Positions 32,330 through 43,744 of a stretch of DNA of 64,000 nucleotides are shown here, in pieces. The notes under the pieces were generated by a model, which was given only the letters and a program-made list of their open reading frames with translations, was not told the DNA's origin and did no database searches. Each line of letters opens with the position of its first letter. The stretch's first letter is position 1. The DNA comes from Closterium sp. Naga37s-1. Its lineage: Eukaryota > Streptophyta > Zygnematophyceae > Desmidiales > Closteriaceae. The position numbers and the translations under genes are program-made. Location: contig CANJKZ010001158.1 in the NCBI GenBank assembly GCA_947471745.1, positions 1 to 64,000 on the forward strand, read 5' to 3'.

Positions 32330-35084
32330 ATGGACCCGCGGTGGTGCGGCGCGTGGCGCGCGCGCGTTCTCTCCGCGCTGCCGCTTGTGGTTGGCCTAGT
32401 AATGCTGCTACGGGAGGATGCGCTGCTTGTTATAGCCACCACCAATACTCCCACGCTCCATGGTAACTTGCATGATTGTAACAAATTTGAATTCCTAGAG
32501 CAATGCAATACTTTCTTCCCCGCATGCGAGCTACTTACTGCTATTCCCCTTCCTTCCCCCCCCCCCCCTTCTCCCCCCCCACCCTTATTATTCTCCCGCC
32601 ATATCTCCCTCGACCCCTCCTCTCCCTTTCCCTCCCCTCCCCTCCCTTCGCCTTCCCTCCCCGCCCCCCGCCCCTTCTTCCACAGAATGCGACCCTGCCA
32701 TTCTCTCCGCCTCCTCCTCTCCCTCCCCCGCGACACCCCTCTCCCCTTCCCGCTACCAGCGCGCGGAGGGCGCGTGCTGGAGCCGCGCGGAGCTACCCTG
32801 CTACGCGGGCGCGCGGGGGACGCCCGAGCGCTCCCCCGCGCTCAAGCGCAAAATCCACGCGTACCACGAGTACCTCCGCGCGTGCAGCAGCCGCGAAACC
32901 GTCGAAACCGTCAAGGCTAAGCTGCTAGCCGGCAACGCGACGGACTGCCGTTATCTCTTCTGGCACATGAAACTAGGCGACGGCCAAGGCAACCAATACA
33001 TCTCCTTCGTCTCCTCCTTCGTCTACGCGCTCCTAACAAACCGGATTTTCCTTCTATACACGGACATGGGGCCGGGGAAGGTCATGTGTCCACCGTTTGA
33101 GGGCATGGGCGAGCGGTGGCATTTGTTCAATGGGAGTATGCAGTCTGTGGACCTTTACCTTTCGTCCGTGGTGGCGCGCAAAGGGATGCAGTTCTTTCCA
33201 GAGAGGTTGGATGTGCTGGTAAATGGTACCAGTGGCACGAATGGCACCATGCCCGCCCCGACCATGTAAGTCTGAATGGTGGTAGTTTTCTGATGGGAGT
33301 GGCAGTGGGAGTGGCAGTGGGAGTGGCAGTGGGAGTGGCAGTGGCAGTGGCAGTGGCAGGGGTCAGTCTCTGCTTTTTTCAGGGTCAAACCTCTTCCTAT
33401 GGTCATTCAACCAACACCATAACATTCCCACTCTTATTCCGTCAACCTTCTTCCTACCAGTGCGAAGCATCAACACCATAACGTACCCTTTCTTTTGCCT
33501 TCAGCATGCTCCCCACCATTCCAAACCCTTCTCCAACTCCCATCCAACCCCCAAACCCTCTCCCCGCCCGCCCCCTCCCCGTCTTCCAGAGCCAACATCC
33601 CCATATACCACAACACGCCAAACACTTCCCTCTTCTTCTGTGAGTCCGAGCAAGCCTTCCTCTCCACCATCCCCTCGCTCATCCTCCTCTCCAACCAATA
33701 CTTCCTCCCCGCGCTCCTCCACGTGCCCTCCTTCCGCCGCCACCTCCACGACCTCTTCCCCTCCGGCCGCATCTTCCAAACCGTCTCCCAGCTCATCATG
33801 TTCCCGAAGAATTCAATCTGGGCGGCAGTGACGGAGAATATCCGAGCCCGCGCGCTCTTGGCGGCGGCGCGCATCGGGCTGCAGTTCCGGCATGCTTCGG
33901 AGCTAGCCATGCGCCATGCGGTCATGTGTATCACCCGCCTGCAACAGCACCCCGTGCTTGTGGAGGCTCGGGCGAAGAATGGAGCGGCGGGAGGTGCAGG
34001 GGGTGCGGGGGAGGTGGCTGCTGGTGATGGTGGTGCTTCTGGGGGGGTTGAGAGTGGGGGGGATGCTGCTGGGGGAGGGGGGGCTGGGGGAGGTGGGGCT
34101 GTTGGGGTGGTAACTGGGGGAGCTGGGGTGGAAGCAGGTGGTTCGGGGAACGGAGGAGAAGGAAGGGAGTTGATGGACGGCCTGGGGGGGTTATCTGGTG
34201 TGACTGTTGTGGGTGGGGCCGGCAGCAGTGCAGGCAGCAGTGCAGGCAGCAACAGCACGGATGTTGATGCAGCAAGGGGCACAACGGTTGTATTGATTGC
34301 GAGTCTGAATCAATATGCACCGTTCAATCTTTCCCAGGTGCTCTTTCCCAACGTCACCTCAGCAGACCTCTCTTACAGTAAAGCTACAGTCACAGGTGGT
34401 GTTAGCATTAGCAACAGCAGCAGCAGCAACAGCAGCAGCAACAGCAGCAGTGGCGGTATGGCAACAACTCCAGGCAGTGAAAACAGTACCGAGACAGCCA
34501 ATCCAATGCTCACTGCCACCAATTTGTTTTCCTCTCACAACAACAACACCACTCTTGACAGCAACAGCACCGCTCTCAACACCACTACCAGCAGCACCAT
34601 GGCCACCAGCAGCACCGCGACCACCATGACCAGTTTAGTTACTCCTCTAGCCACCAGTTTCTCGCCCATCGATCCCACAAGCAGCACCGCCGACATCACT
34701 GAAAGCAATATCATCCGCAACGCAACCCTCGCTTTGGATCGAATCACTACTGAGGTTTCGCAATCGGGTCTGGATGCCGAGTTAGAGCATGCACTAGTGG
34801 ATATTTACTCCCTTGCCTTAGGCTCGGATATCATTCTCACCTCCCCTGCCTCCACCTTCGGTTATCTCCTCTCTTCTCTCTTTGGCCGCCCGTCTTTCTT
34901 TGTCGCGGCTAGCTGCCAACAGATGCCACTCGAGCCGTGCTTCCAGCACCCTCCGCATGGGTTCAAGTGTCCTAGTGGGGAGGTTATTGGGGATGCAGAG
35001 TCTTATAACAGATCGGATCCAAATTTACCATTTGAGCGATGTCCCGATAATGTTAATGGGTTGTCCCTTGTTGTGGGGCATTAA
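32330..35084 (+). CDS. GT37 plant-type fucosyltransferase (xyloglucan FUT-like), 3 exons, about 735 aa
   Basis: Exons 32330-32462, 32686-33265 and 33590-35084 join through GT-AG introns in consistent phase. The start at 32330 gives a short cytosolic tail, then a signal-anchor (VLSALPLVVGLVML), as in type II Golgi enzymes. GT37 hallmarks: stem and acceptor region RKIHAYHEYLRAC; DCRYLFWHMKLGDGQGNQ...SFVYALLTNRIFLL (residues 132-168); LFFCESEQAFLSTIPSLILL; the motif with the GDP-fucose-contacting Arg, IGLQFR (333-338); and SDIILTSPASTFGYL (about 650-664) with the Cys-rich tail LEPCFQHPPHGFKC. GT37 enzymes transfer fucose from GDP-fucose to xyloglucan or arabinogalactan galactose. Unlike the usual 500-600 aa, a Gly- then Ser/Asn/Thr-rich insert of about 230 residues splits the catalytic region. 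Acceptor specificity cannot be read here. Confidence 0.9.
33295..33358. repeat. GTGGGAGTGGCA microsatellite in GT37 intron 2
   Basis: 12-bp and 6-bp units of GTGGCAGTGGGA near the exon 2 donor. Confidence 0.8.
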
Positions 35085-35520
35085 ACTAGAGAATAATTTT
35101 CCTGCAGGTCATGCTTTGGGTCCACATTGGTGGTGAGGGTGGGAGGCATTCAAAAGTTATGAATCTGAACAAATGTGCACTTGCCACACCTGCTGCACAA
35201 TCAGACAAATTTAGGCCATGCAGGTAACTTCGCATAAGCATGCATGCATTGTGCTGTGGTATTCACCATTTGCACACCACAAGGTACACTCGGGCAGGAG
35301 GAATACTCATAACATAATTTCACCTTCACGAGACGTACTCACTAGTACACACGGTCCTCGTCAATTTCAATACCACCAATTTCACACCCCTGAGCAATCC
35401 TTTCTGGTTTCCCCGAAATCGAGGGTCATTCGGAAAGGTTTGGCTTGAAGTAGAAAAATGTTCGAGACTACCCACACGAGTCAGGAGGAAAACAAAAAAC
35501 ATGGTCGCAGCGGAAGATCT
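35085..35520. other. 3' flank of GT37, no further gene
   Basis: Contains the presumed 3' UTR and polyadenylation region, then AT-richer unique sequence up to the inverted repeat of the transposon at 35521. Nothing else is recognised. Confidence 0.6.
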
Positions 35521-35548
35521 AGTACCGTATTCCCCCGGATAAAAGACC
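35521..35548. repeat. Left terminal inverted repeat
   Basis: 28 bp, exact reverse complement of 43460-43487. It is followed by poly-C and a second GGTCTTTAATCCGGGG copy in inverted orientation (about 35570-35587). Confidence 0.88.
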
Positions 35549-35939
35549 CCCCCCATAATAATGTTCCCCGGTCTTTAATCCGGGGGGGGGGGTATATTCT
35601 TCAAGACTGTTTTCCTTATACCCCCCAATTGGGGTGAAATCATTATAAGACCCCCCCCCCCAACCTCAAAAGTGTTTTTTAGAGGTTAATTCATGTCAAT
35701 TAAGCAAGCAGTGGCACATGGTAGGCCACAGGAGTCACAAAATACAATCAAGGCAACCTCTCAACACTCAGCTAGCTCCACTCTTCACCCACCACCTTGG
35801 AATCCGCCCCCGCCTTGCTACTCATCTTCGTCACCCGCCACCCACTCCTCTACCTCAGCCCCCTCATAGCGACCAGGGGCCCACCATTCATCCCCTTCGT
35901 CGCTCCACTCGGACTGTGGGACACGGCTGCTATGAGAAG

Positions 35940-36068
35940 TGTCAAAATACAATTCTACTTGTAGGCTATAGTGGGTTACTCAGTATGGGGTACAACCCCA
36001 ATTAAGGTTAGCCTATACAAACCTGTACTGCCCTACTTTCTACTCATTCCTGCACCATTCTCTCAATA
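35940..36068 (+). repeat. 5' LTR of element B
   Basis: 129 bp beginning TGTCAAAATACAATTC and ending TCTCTCAATA. The PBS follows at once. Confidence 0.92.
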
Positions 36069-36142
36069 TGGTTTCAGAGCAGTTCCATCTGTAGGACCAC
36101 TCGTTTATGGCCCACCGTTAGTTCCGTTCTGCCCATTTTCCT

Positions 36143-36777
36143 ACCCGAATCGCGCCCCTAGGCAGGCCGTTTTTCCTCCCCGAATCGCGCCCCTAGGCAG
36201 GCCGTTTTTCCTGCCCGAATCGCGCCCCTAAGCAGGCCGTTTTTCCTGCCCGAATCGCACCCCTATGCAGGCCGTTTTTCTGCCCCGAATCGCGCCCCTA
36301 GGCTGGCCGTTTTTCCTGTCCGAATCGCGCCCCTAGGCAGGCCGTTTTTCCTACCCGAATTGCGCCCCTAGGCAGGCCGTTTTTCCTACCCGAATCGCGC
36401 CCCTAAGCAGGCTGTTTTTCCTGCCCAAATCGCGCCTCTAGGCAGGCCGTTTTTCCTGCCCAAATCGCGCCCTTAGGCTGGCCGTTTTTCCTGCCCGAAT
36501 CGCGCCCCTAGGCTGGCCGTATTTCCTGCCCAAATCGCGCCCCTAGGAAGGCCGTTTTTCCTGCCCAAATCGCGCCCCTAGGCTGGCCGTTTTTACTGCC
36601 TAAATCGCGCCCATAGGCAGGCCGTTTTTCCTGCCCAAATCGCGCCCCTAGGCTGGCCGTTTTTACTGCCTAAATCGCGCCCCTAGGCAGGCCGTTTTTC
36701 CTGCCCAAATCGCACCCCTAGGCTGGCCGTTTTTACTGCCTAAATCGCGCCCCTAGGCAGGCCGTTTTTCCTACTGG
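36143..36777 (+). repeat. 35-bp tandem repeat in the leader of element B
   Basis: About 18 copies of GCCCGAATCGCGCCCCTAGG followed by CAGGCCGTTTTTCCT, with point variants (AGGCTGG, CCAAATC). It lies between PBS and coding region. Confidence 0.9.
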
Positions 36778-37361
36778 CGCGACTACAGCCCTTGTTACTG
36801 CAGCTACAGCCCTGCTAGTGCAGCTACAGCCCTTGCTGCTGCAGATACAGCCCTTGCTGCAGCTGCTACAGACCTTGCTGCTGCTGCTACAGCCCTTGCT
36901 GCTCCAGTCCCAGCCTCTCCTACTGCAGCTAAAGCCCTGCTGCTGCAGCTACAGCCCTTGCTGCTGCCGCTACAGCCCTTGCTGCTGCCGCTACAGCCCT
37001 TGCTGCTGCCGCCCCAGCCCCTTCTACTGCAGCTACAACCCCGCTGCTGCAGCTACAGCCCTTGCTACTGCTGCTACAGCCCTTGCTGCTGCCGCTACAG
37101 CCCCTGCTGCTGCCGCCCCAGCCCCTGCTGCTGCAGCTACAGCCCTTGCTGCTGTTGCTACAGCCCTTGCTGCTGCTGCTACAGCCCTTGCTGCTGCCGC
37201 TACAGCCCTTACTGCTGCTGCTACAGCCCTTGCTGCTGCCGCCCCAGCCCTTGCTGCTACTTATTGCAGCTGCCATTCCTTACTGCTGCTGCTCCTTGCT
37301 GCTGCTGCTACTTACTGCTGCTGCTCCTTCCTGGACCTACTATTGACCATCACTGCCTGTC
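36778..37361 (+). repeat. GCTACAGCCCTTGCTGCT repeat (CTG-rich) before the element B reading frame
   Basis: 18-bp and 3-bp units, coding Ala/Thr-rich or Leu/Gln-rich peptides depending on frame. A similar CTG-rich stretch precedes the reading frame in element D (about 52110-52320). I see no gag here. Confidence 0.8.
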
Positions 37362-40300
37362 ATGGCCTCTATCACGGAAGTTGCAACAGCTAGGGGTGGA
37401 CAGCGGCGGTCACTGCCTCTCCCGGACGACCCCACCCCTTGGCAGCTTCGCGAGTGGGTTCTTCAGCGAGCCCATCCCGGTGGTGGGGGCTTTGGTTTTC
37501 TATGTACTGCGCGGAGGCGGCAGCAGAGTCAGCAAGAGACCTTCTCCCCGCAGGTGCTTAGTGAGTTGTTTCCTCAGTGATATGTCACTAGTTCTGTCGA
37601 GGCTGCTGCACTAGGTTCTAGTGAGTCTGTTGCCGCACTAGGTGCTCGTGAGTCTGCTGCAGCTTTAGGTGCTCATGCGTCTCCCGCCACAGGTCCTTCC
37701 TCAGCTGAGGCCTTGCACACTTTCACACTTGACTCAGGCGCGTCACGTTGCTTCTTTCGTGACTGCACCTCACTCACACCACTTGCTGCACCGGTACCGG
37801 TCTCACTGGCTGACCTCACTGGGGACCCAGTAGTCGCGAGAGCCTCCACTGTCCTCCCGTGTCCAGCATTCCCATCCGGTTCTTTGTTAGGTCTCCACCT
37901 CCCCACGTTCTCGACGAACTTGGTGAGCAACGCTGCCATTCAGGATGTCTGGGTTGATACATTTATTCCTGGAGGGCAGCGTGTGGCGATCTGTACATGC
38001 TCCCGAACTGGCCGTCACCTGGCTACGTTCACTCGACGGCCTGGGTCTAGTCTGTACACACTGACCACTGCGTCTGCACAGGTGGCTACGGCAGGTCAGG
38101 TGGCTGCGTCGAGTCAGGTGTCTGCATCTGGTCAGCTTGCAGCGTCTTGCTCGTGTCGGGTACTCTCCCACCAGACTCTCCTCTGGCACCACCGCCTCGG
38201 TCACCCCTCCCTACCGCGTCTCCGTGGTATGCACTCCCGTCTCCTTGTCTCTGGCCTTCCCAGGTCCCTGCCCTCCCTCCCGCGCTCGCCTGCCCCGCCG
38301 TGCCTTCCCTGCGTCGAGGGGCGGCAGCGCGCCGCTCCTCACTCCTCCTCGTTTCCTCCGACCACTGCTCCTCTGCAGACTCTCCACACGGACGTTTGGG
38401 GCCCAGCCCCCGTCGGTGGAACGGACCAGGAGCGCTACTTCCTGCTGGTTGTTGACGACTACACACGTTACACCACTGTCTTCCCCTTGCGGCGCAAGGC
38501 GGACGTCAACGGTGTTTTGATCCCCTGGATCCGTACTACTCGCCGACAGCTGCACGAGCAGTTTAGTCAGGACTTCCCAGTCCTGTATCTGCACTCTGAC
38601 AGGGGAGGTGAGTTCTCTTCTGACCTCCTTGCGGAGTTCTGTCAAGACGAGGGCATCGTCCAGTCGTTCACACTTCCGACCTCTCCTCAGCAAAATGGGA
38701 TTGCTGAGCATCGCATTGGCTTGATCATGGAGGTTGCTCGTACCTCCATGGTCCATGCGGCTGCTCCCAATTTTCTGTGGCCGTTTGCGGTCCGATACGC
38801 TGCGCATCAGCTCAACCTCCGGCCCCGGGTCTCTGAGCCAGAGACCTCGCCCACACTCCGGTGGACGGGGAAGGTTGGCGATGCGTCGGTGTTTTGGGTC
38901 TGGGGCGCGCTCTCCCTTGTTCGCGATCCCACAGCGAACAAGCTCTCCTCTCGCACTCTCCGCTGCGTCTTCCTTGGCTTCCCCACCAAAGCCCCGGTGT
39001 GGCAGTTTTACCACCCGCGCTCGCGTCGAGTCTTCTCCTCCCAGGACGTCACCTTTGACGAGTCTGTCTGTTAGTACAGGCTACACCCGCACGCGTCCCA
39101 CCCGGTCCCCCTAGCGCCTCTTTTCTTGGTACCAGTCCCCCTCCCGGTAGACCCCCTCCCCCCACAGGGTCTTTCTCCCTCAGGTGTGTCTCAGGTAGAC
39201 CCACCCCCCTTGGTTGAGCCTTTGGAGGTCTCTTCTGACTCCTCTGGCCCAGCTGAGGGGGGTGACCCCGCCGCTGACGACACGGTGGCCACTCGCCGCT
39301 CTCCACGCTTGGAGACCCCCTTGGTTTTCCGCCTCAGCCGTCTTCGCCGCCTCCGCAGATTGCTGCTGTGGAATCTGGAGCTGAGACTGCTGGCGCTGGG
39401 TCTGGGGGTGCTGAGCCAGAGGGTGAGGGTTCTGGGGGTGCTACGACTGTGGGTGCTGGTTCTTGGGGTGCTACGACTGGGGGTGCTGACTCTGGGGGTC
39501 CTGTGAGTCCTAGTGGCGGTGGAGCTGTGGGTGACCCTGCTGGAGGTCCTGGAGCTGGACAGCCACCCCAGCCCGACCTACTTGAGACGCTCTCGCCGCA
39601 GGCGGTTCGTGAGTGGATCGTTCGGCGAGGTTGTCCTGGTGGTGGAGGGTACGATCCTGCTGGTGCTGGAGCTGCTAGTCCTGGAGGTACTGCTGGTGCT
39701 GGAGGTACTAGAGGTACTGCTAGTGCTGGAGGTGCCGGAGCTACTAGTACTTGAGGTGCGACTGGTGCTGCAGGTGCTGGACCTAGTAGTCCTGGAGGTA
39801 TAGCTAGTGCTGGAGGTGCTGAAGGTACTGCTGGTGCTAGAGGTGCTAGAGCTGCTGGTCCTGGAGGTGCTCGTCGTGGAGTTGCTGGAGCTGCCTAAGC
39901 TGGTGGTGCTGTTCGAGCTGGAGATCCTACTGGAGCTGCTGGCAGTGGAGGTACTGGAGGTGGTGCTGGTGCTGGAGCTGCTGGAGCAGGTGCTACTGCT
40001 GGTGCTGGAGGTGCTGGAGGTACTACTGGAGCTACTGGCACTGGAGGTGCTGGAGGTACTACTAGTGCTAGAGGTCCTCGCACTGCCGTCGCTAGTGGTG
40101 CTGCTGGTGCTGGAGGAGCTGGAGCTGCTGGTACTGCCCTGCGCAGACCTTTTTTCTACCCGCAGCCGCAGTCGTCCCTGCCGCCGCCTGACTCGGTCCT
40201 TCGCCAGGTTCTTAGTCTCCCGTCTTCCACTGGCCTCCCTCTACCCCTCCTGTGTCCACCAACACACCAGTCTCCGCCACAGCTACTGCCTGGATCCCCG

Positions 40301-42411
40301 CTACATGCGCCTGGTCCTCACACTGAGGTGACTGAGTCCCTGACTGAGCGTCGTGAGCCTGAGACTCGTGCTTCCACACCTGTTTGTGCTCGTCGTATCG
40401 CCCGTCCTCGTCCTCCTACTGTCCCAGGCACTCACGGTATGGCACTTCGTCCTTCCTCTGTTCCACAGCGTGTTGTCCTGCCTGAGCCTCCCGCGTCCTC
40501 TCTTCCGCACGTTTTTTACCCTGAGTCTGACCTTGCACGTGCTGCCAGTCCTACTATCACTCGTTTTCTCGCTACTGTCGTCACTGACCCTAACCTTGAT
40601 TCTACTGCTGCGTTTGTCCTGGTCACTGAGCTAGTCGACTTTGCAGCTAGGAGTCGTCTCGACTACGTCGCGAGTCTTGTCACTGAGTCTGAGTCTGTCT
40701 GTCCTCCGTCCGTTGGGGGTGAGCTTGCCCTTGGCAGTGATGCACTTGAGGACAGACAGTTTGAGCTTGAGTGTCTTGCGGCCACTTTAACGCCTTTCGC
40801 ATCCATGCTGCTTTGCCCTGAGGGAGACCCGGATGCACTTGACATCCCTACCCCGCGCTCTTACGTTGAGGCGATCGTGGGTGAGTACTCCTCTCAGTGG
40901 CAGACAGCCATGGACGCAGAGATGGCTTCCTGGAAGTCCACAGGCACCTACGTCGACGAGGTTCCTCCTCTTGGGGCGAACAAAGTCGATGGCATGTGGA
41001 TTATCAGAGTGAAGAGGCCGCCGGGTTCCCCGCCTGCCTTCAAGGCGCGTTACGTTGCTCGAGGCTTGAGTCAGCGACAGGGGGTCGACTTCTTCCAGAC
41101 CTTCTCCCCCACCCCGAAGATGACTACTCTTCGGGTGCTGCTGCACGTTGCAGCACAGCGTGACTACGAGCTGCACTCCCTCGACTTCTCCACAGCTTTC
41201 CTGCAGGGCAACCTTCACGAGGAGATCTGGCTGCGCCGCCCACCAGGCTTCACTGGGTCGTTTCCTGCGGGTACCCAGCGGAGCCTCTGGCGGCCAGTCT
41301 ACAGTCTCCGCCAGGCGCCCCGAGAGTGGCACGACACACTGAGGACTACACTTGCGGCTCTTGGGTTTGCTCCTTCCTCTGCTAACCCGTCGCTGTTTCT
41401 ACGCACCGACACTACCCTGCCGCAGTTCTACGTTCTAATGTACGTCGACGACTTGGTTTTTGCTACTGCTGACACTGAGGCGCTAGCCCTAGTGAAGGCG
41501 AGGAGCTGCAGGAGAGACACACCTGCACTGACCTGGGTGAGTTGCGTAGTTATCTTGGCTTGCAGATCACCCGGGACAGAGCACGGCGCACCATCACCCT
41601 GACTCAGTCACACATGGTGCACCAGGTCCTTCAGCGCTTCGCCTTCCAGTTCTCCTCGCCACAGCCCACTCCTCTTTCTACCGGCCACTCGCTCTCAGCT
41701 CCACCTTCGGACGAGTCCGTAGAGCCGAGTGGTCCGTACCCAGAGCTTGTGGGTTGCCTCATGTACCTGATGACGTGCACACGACCTGACCTCGCGTACC
41801 CTCTCAGCCTCCTGGCTCCCGGTAGACACCGAAAGGTGCACTGGGATGCTGCGAAGAGGGTACTGCGTTACTTGTGCAGTACATCGGTCATGGGTCTAGT
41901 GCTTGGAGGACAGGGTTCAGTGGTACTCACCGGACACTCCGACGCTTCTTGGGCCAACGTCCAGGCAACTCAGCGTTCGTCACAGGGTTACACCTTCAGT
42001 CTTGGCTCTGGTTCTGTCTCGTGGAGGTCCACTTGTTCTTCTGTGCTTAGTTCCAGCTGTGAGGCCGAGATCTACGCAGGGGCCATGGCTGCACAGGAGC
42101 TACGCTGGCTGACCTACCTGCTGACTGACTTGGGTGAGAGGCCTCGTTCTCCTCCAGTTCTGTACGTCGACAACAAGGCAATGCTTGCCTTGTGTCACGA
42201 GCAGAGACTGGAGCACAGAACGAAGCACATTGATCTTCGCTACTTCCTTGCGCGTGAGCTGCAGCAGCGTCGTCAGCTCCGCCTTTCCTACGTGGCCTCG
42301 CGGTCCAACACTGCTGATGTGTTCACCAAGGCCCTTGGGTCTGGTGATCATCAGCGTTTCTGCACTGCTCTTGGGCTTGTGCCCACTCTGCCTCACCTGC
42401 TGGTTGCTTGA
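37362..42411 (+). pseudogene. pol: gag-deleted pol of element B (protease, integrase, RT, RNase H; broken)
   Basis: The frame opens MASITEVATARG, then PWQLREWVLQRAHPGGGG, a remnant of the Gag C-terminus only. A TGA at 37578 is followed in frame by the protease (LHTFTLDSGASRCFFRD), the HHCC finger (LWHHRLGHPS...CLPCVEG) and integrase (TDVWGPA, LHSDRGGEFSSD, SPQQNGIAE) to a TAG at 39072. The repeat linker (39350-40150) changes frame. RT resumes at about 40328 (WKSTGTYVDEVPPLG, YVARGLSQRQGVDFFQTFSP, LMYVDDLVFATA). A 2-bp insertion near 41500 shifts to the frame ending in RNase H (HSDASWAN, CEAEIYAGAMA, YVDNKAMLALC) at 42411. Not functional as one protein. Confidence 0.9.
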
Positions 42412-42659
42412 CTTGCTCTTGTTGTACACTGATATATATCTTTATACCTGCTTGTTTACTCTTGCTAGGCTGTGATCAGTGTACTGCGTTGCTATTATAA
42501 CTCTGCATGTGAACTGGCCTTGTGGCCGCTTGCTTGTGCTCGGATTGTGTGGTGTCCTTGAGATCCACCATGAGCTTTGCTTTGCTTTGCTTTGCTATGT
42601 TGTCTTGCTTGACTGGTCTTGTGACCGTCTTGTTGTCCCCCACTTAGCCTATGGGGGTG

Positions 42660-42788
42660 TGTCAAAATACAATTCTACTTGTAGGCTATAGTGGGTTACT
42701 CAGTATGGGGTACAACCCCAATTAGGGTTAGCCTACACAAACCTGTACTGCCCTGCTTTCTACTCATTCCTGCACCATTCTCTCAATC
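42660..42788 (+). repeat. 3' LTR of element B
   Basis: 129 bp, same start as the 5' LTR, ending TCTCTCAATC. Differences from the 5' copy: AAGG/AGGG, TATAC/TACAC, CCTAC/CCTGC and the last base. Confidence 0.92.
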
Positions 42789-42793
42789 AGAAG

Positions 42794-43459
42794 TCTCACT
42801 CTAAGACGGTATTGGTGTGGGCAGCACAGGACGCGGCGTACTCCTAACACGAGCAGGTTGACAGACGGTTGTTGCACGAGGGCGACGGGATTCTGACATG
42901 CCTGAATCGGGCGTTGACACCATGCTGACACCCTTTTTCTGCCTAATGCTATGGCTGGCATTCTTCGCGCTCTGAATTTAATATGCCGTGCTAGTCCCGC
43001 TATTCTAGACTCTGCCGAGCTGCGCTCCCCATTGCACAGAGGTGGGTCCGTTCCCTGGCGATGTCAAATTCGTTTGTGCACGAGACGTGAAAGAGATATC
43101 GCGACTCTGTGCTGAGAGCCTCACCTGCCATGGAAGGGATGAGACATCCGAGGCGGTCTGACACAAAGCATTGGACGTGGTACACGTTGGTCGGCCCCCA
43201 ATCTGTAATGCTGGTTACCATTGAATATGGGCCAATGAGCATGAAGCATTCAGAGGCTTCATGGATTGTGCCCGGTTTCTCGGCTCAGGACATTCGTGGG
43301 GTGTTTCCTCGTTTTAAAAACGCAAATCTGCATTACAACACCCTTGCATTTCATTATATTTGAAAAAACATAGCACTTATCATTTACAGGTTATATATGT
43401 TTTTTACAACTTAATAAGACCCCCCACATTTTTTTTGTGAAATCAATAACAGACCCTAG
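42794..43459. other. Internal DNA of the TIR transposon, no recognisable gene
   Basis: Short frames exist on both strands (for example 43000-43242 minus and 43109-43363 plus), but none resembles a known transposase. The last 100 bases are AT-rich and hold the subterminal motifs. Confidence 0.5.
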
Positions 43460-43487
43460 GGTCTTTTATCCGGGGGAATACGGTACT
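43460..43487. repeat. Right terminal inverted repeat
   Basis: 28 bp, exact reverse complement of 35521-35548. A GTGAAATCA...AAGACC-type subterminal motif just inside also occurs near the left end (35633-35650). Confidence 0.88.
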
Positions 43488-43612
43488 TGAGCGAGATTTT
43501 CACGCGATCAACACTAAATAATGTCACGAATAGCCATTTGTTCCTGAATGTTTGGTCCCTAAACTAAAAAACAGTCAAGGTTAATTTCTGAAAAATCTCA
43601 GGGAGCGTGAAA

Positions 43613-43744
43613 TGTCAAAACTGTTTTAGTACTTACTTTGTATAGGCTATAGTGGGGTAGCCCATAAGGAGTACAACCCAACTAGGGTTAGTACTTGTTC
43701 CCAACTTCTGTTCAATGCATTCATCCTCGTTCTGTAGTTCAACA
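43613..43744 (+). repeat. Solo copia LTR
   Basis: 132 bp, TGTCAAAACTG...GTTCAACA, with the family core GTATAGGCTATAGTGGGGTA. It is flanked by the perfect 5-bp duplication TGAAA (43608-43612 and 43745-43749). Typical product of LTR-LTR recombination. Confidence 0.88.

Larger units (their letters stand above)
35940..42788 (+). mobile_element. Ty1/copia LTR retrotransposon, element B (complete but gag-less and decayed)
   Basis: 6849 bp with 129-bp LTRs at both ends and the 5-bp target duplication AGAAG (35935-35939 and 42789-42793). The primer site TGGTTTCAGAGCAG is at 36069, and the purine tract TATGGGGGTG is just before the 3' LTR. It is inserted in the TIR transposon. The two LTRs differ at four of 129 positions by eye, so it is older than the TRIM element at 5615. 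Confidence 0.95.
35521..43487. mobile_element. TIR DNA transposon (Tc1/mariner-pogo style), split by copia element B
   Basis: Exact 28-bp inverted repeats stand at 35521-35548 and 43460-43487 (outer part AGTACCGTATTCCCCCGG). If the element starts at CCG, the flanking dinucleotide on both sides is TA, the Tc1/mariner target. Further GGTCTTTTATCC-like and TAAGACCCCCC motifs are subterminal. Without the nested copia the element is only about 1.1 kb and shows no intact transposase. The minus strand near 35830-35930 has an acidic peptide (SEWSDEGDEWW...VAGDEDE, stop) that could be a transposase C-terminus. Confidence 0.75.

Noticed and set aside
36143..36777. Regular 35-bp repeats as a CRISPR array
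   Set aside because: Units are directly tandem with no variable spacers, lie in a eukaryotic retrotransposon leader, and no cas genes are present.
39650..40330. Leu/Val-rich repeat protein (LEVLEVLLVLEVL)
   Set aside because: It is an alternate-frame reading of the GGTGCTGGAGGT minisatellite in the integrase-RT linker of copia element B.
43000..43363. Overlapping frames of 80-84 codons in the TIR transposon as transposase exons
   Set aside because: No DDE/DDD motif, helix-turn-helix or similarity to pogo/mariner proteins is visible in either strand.
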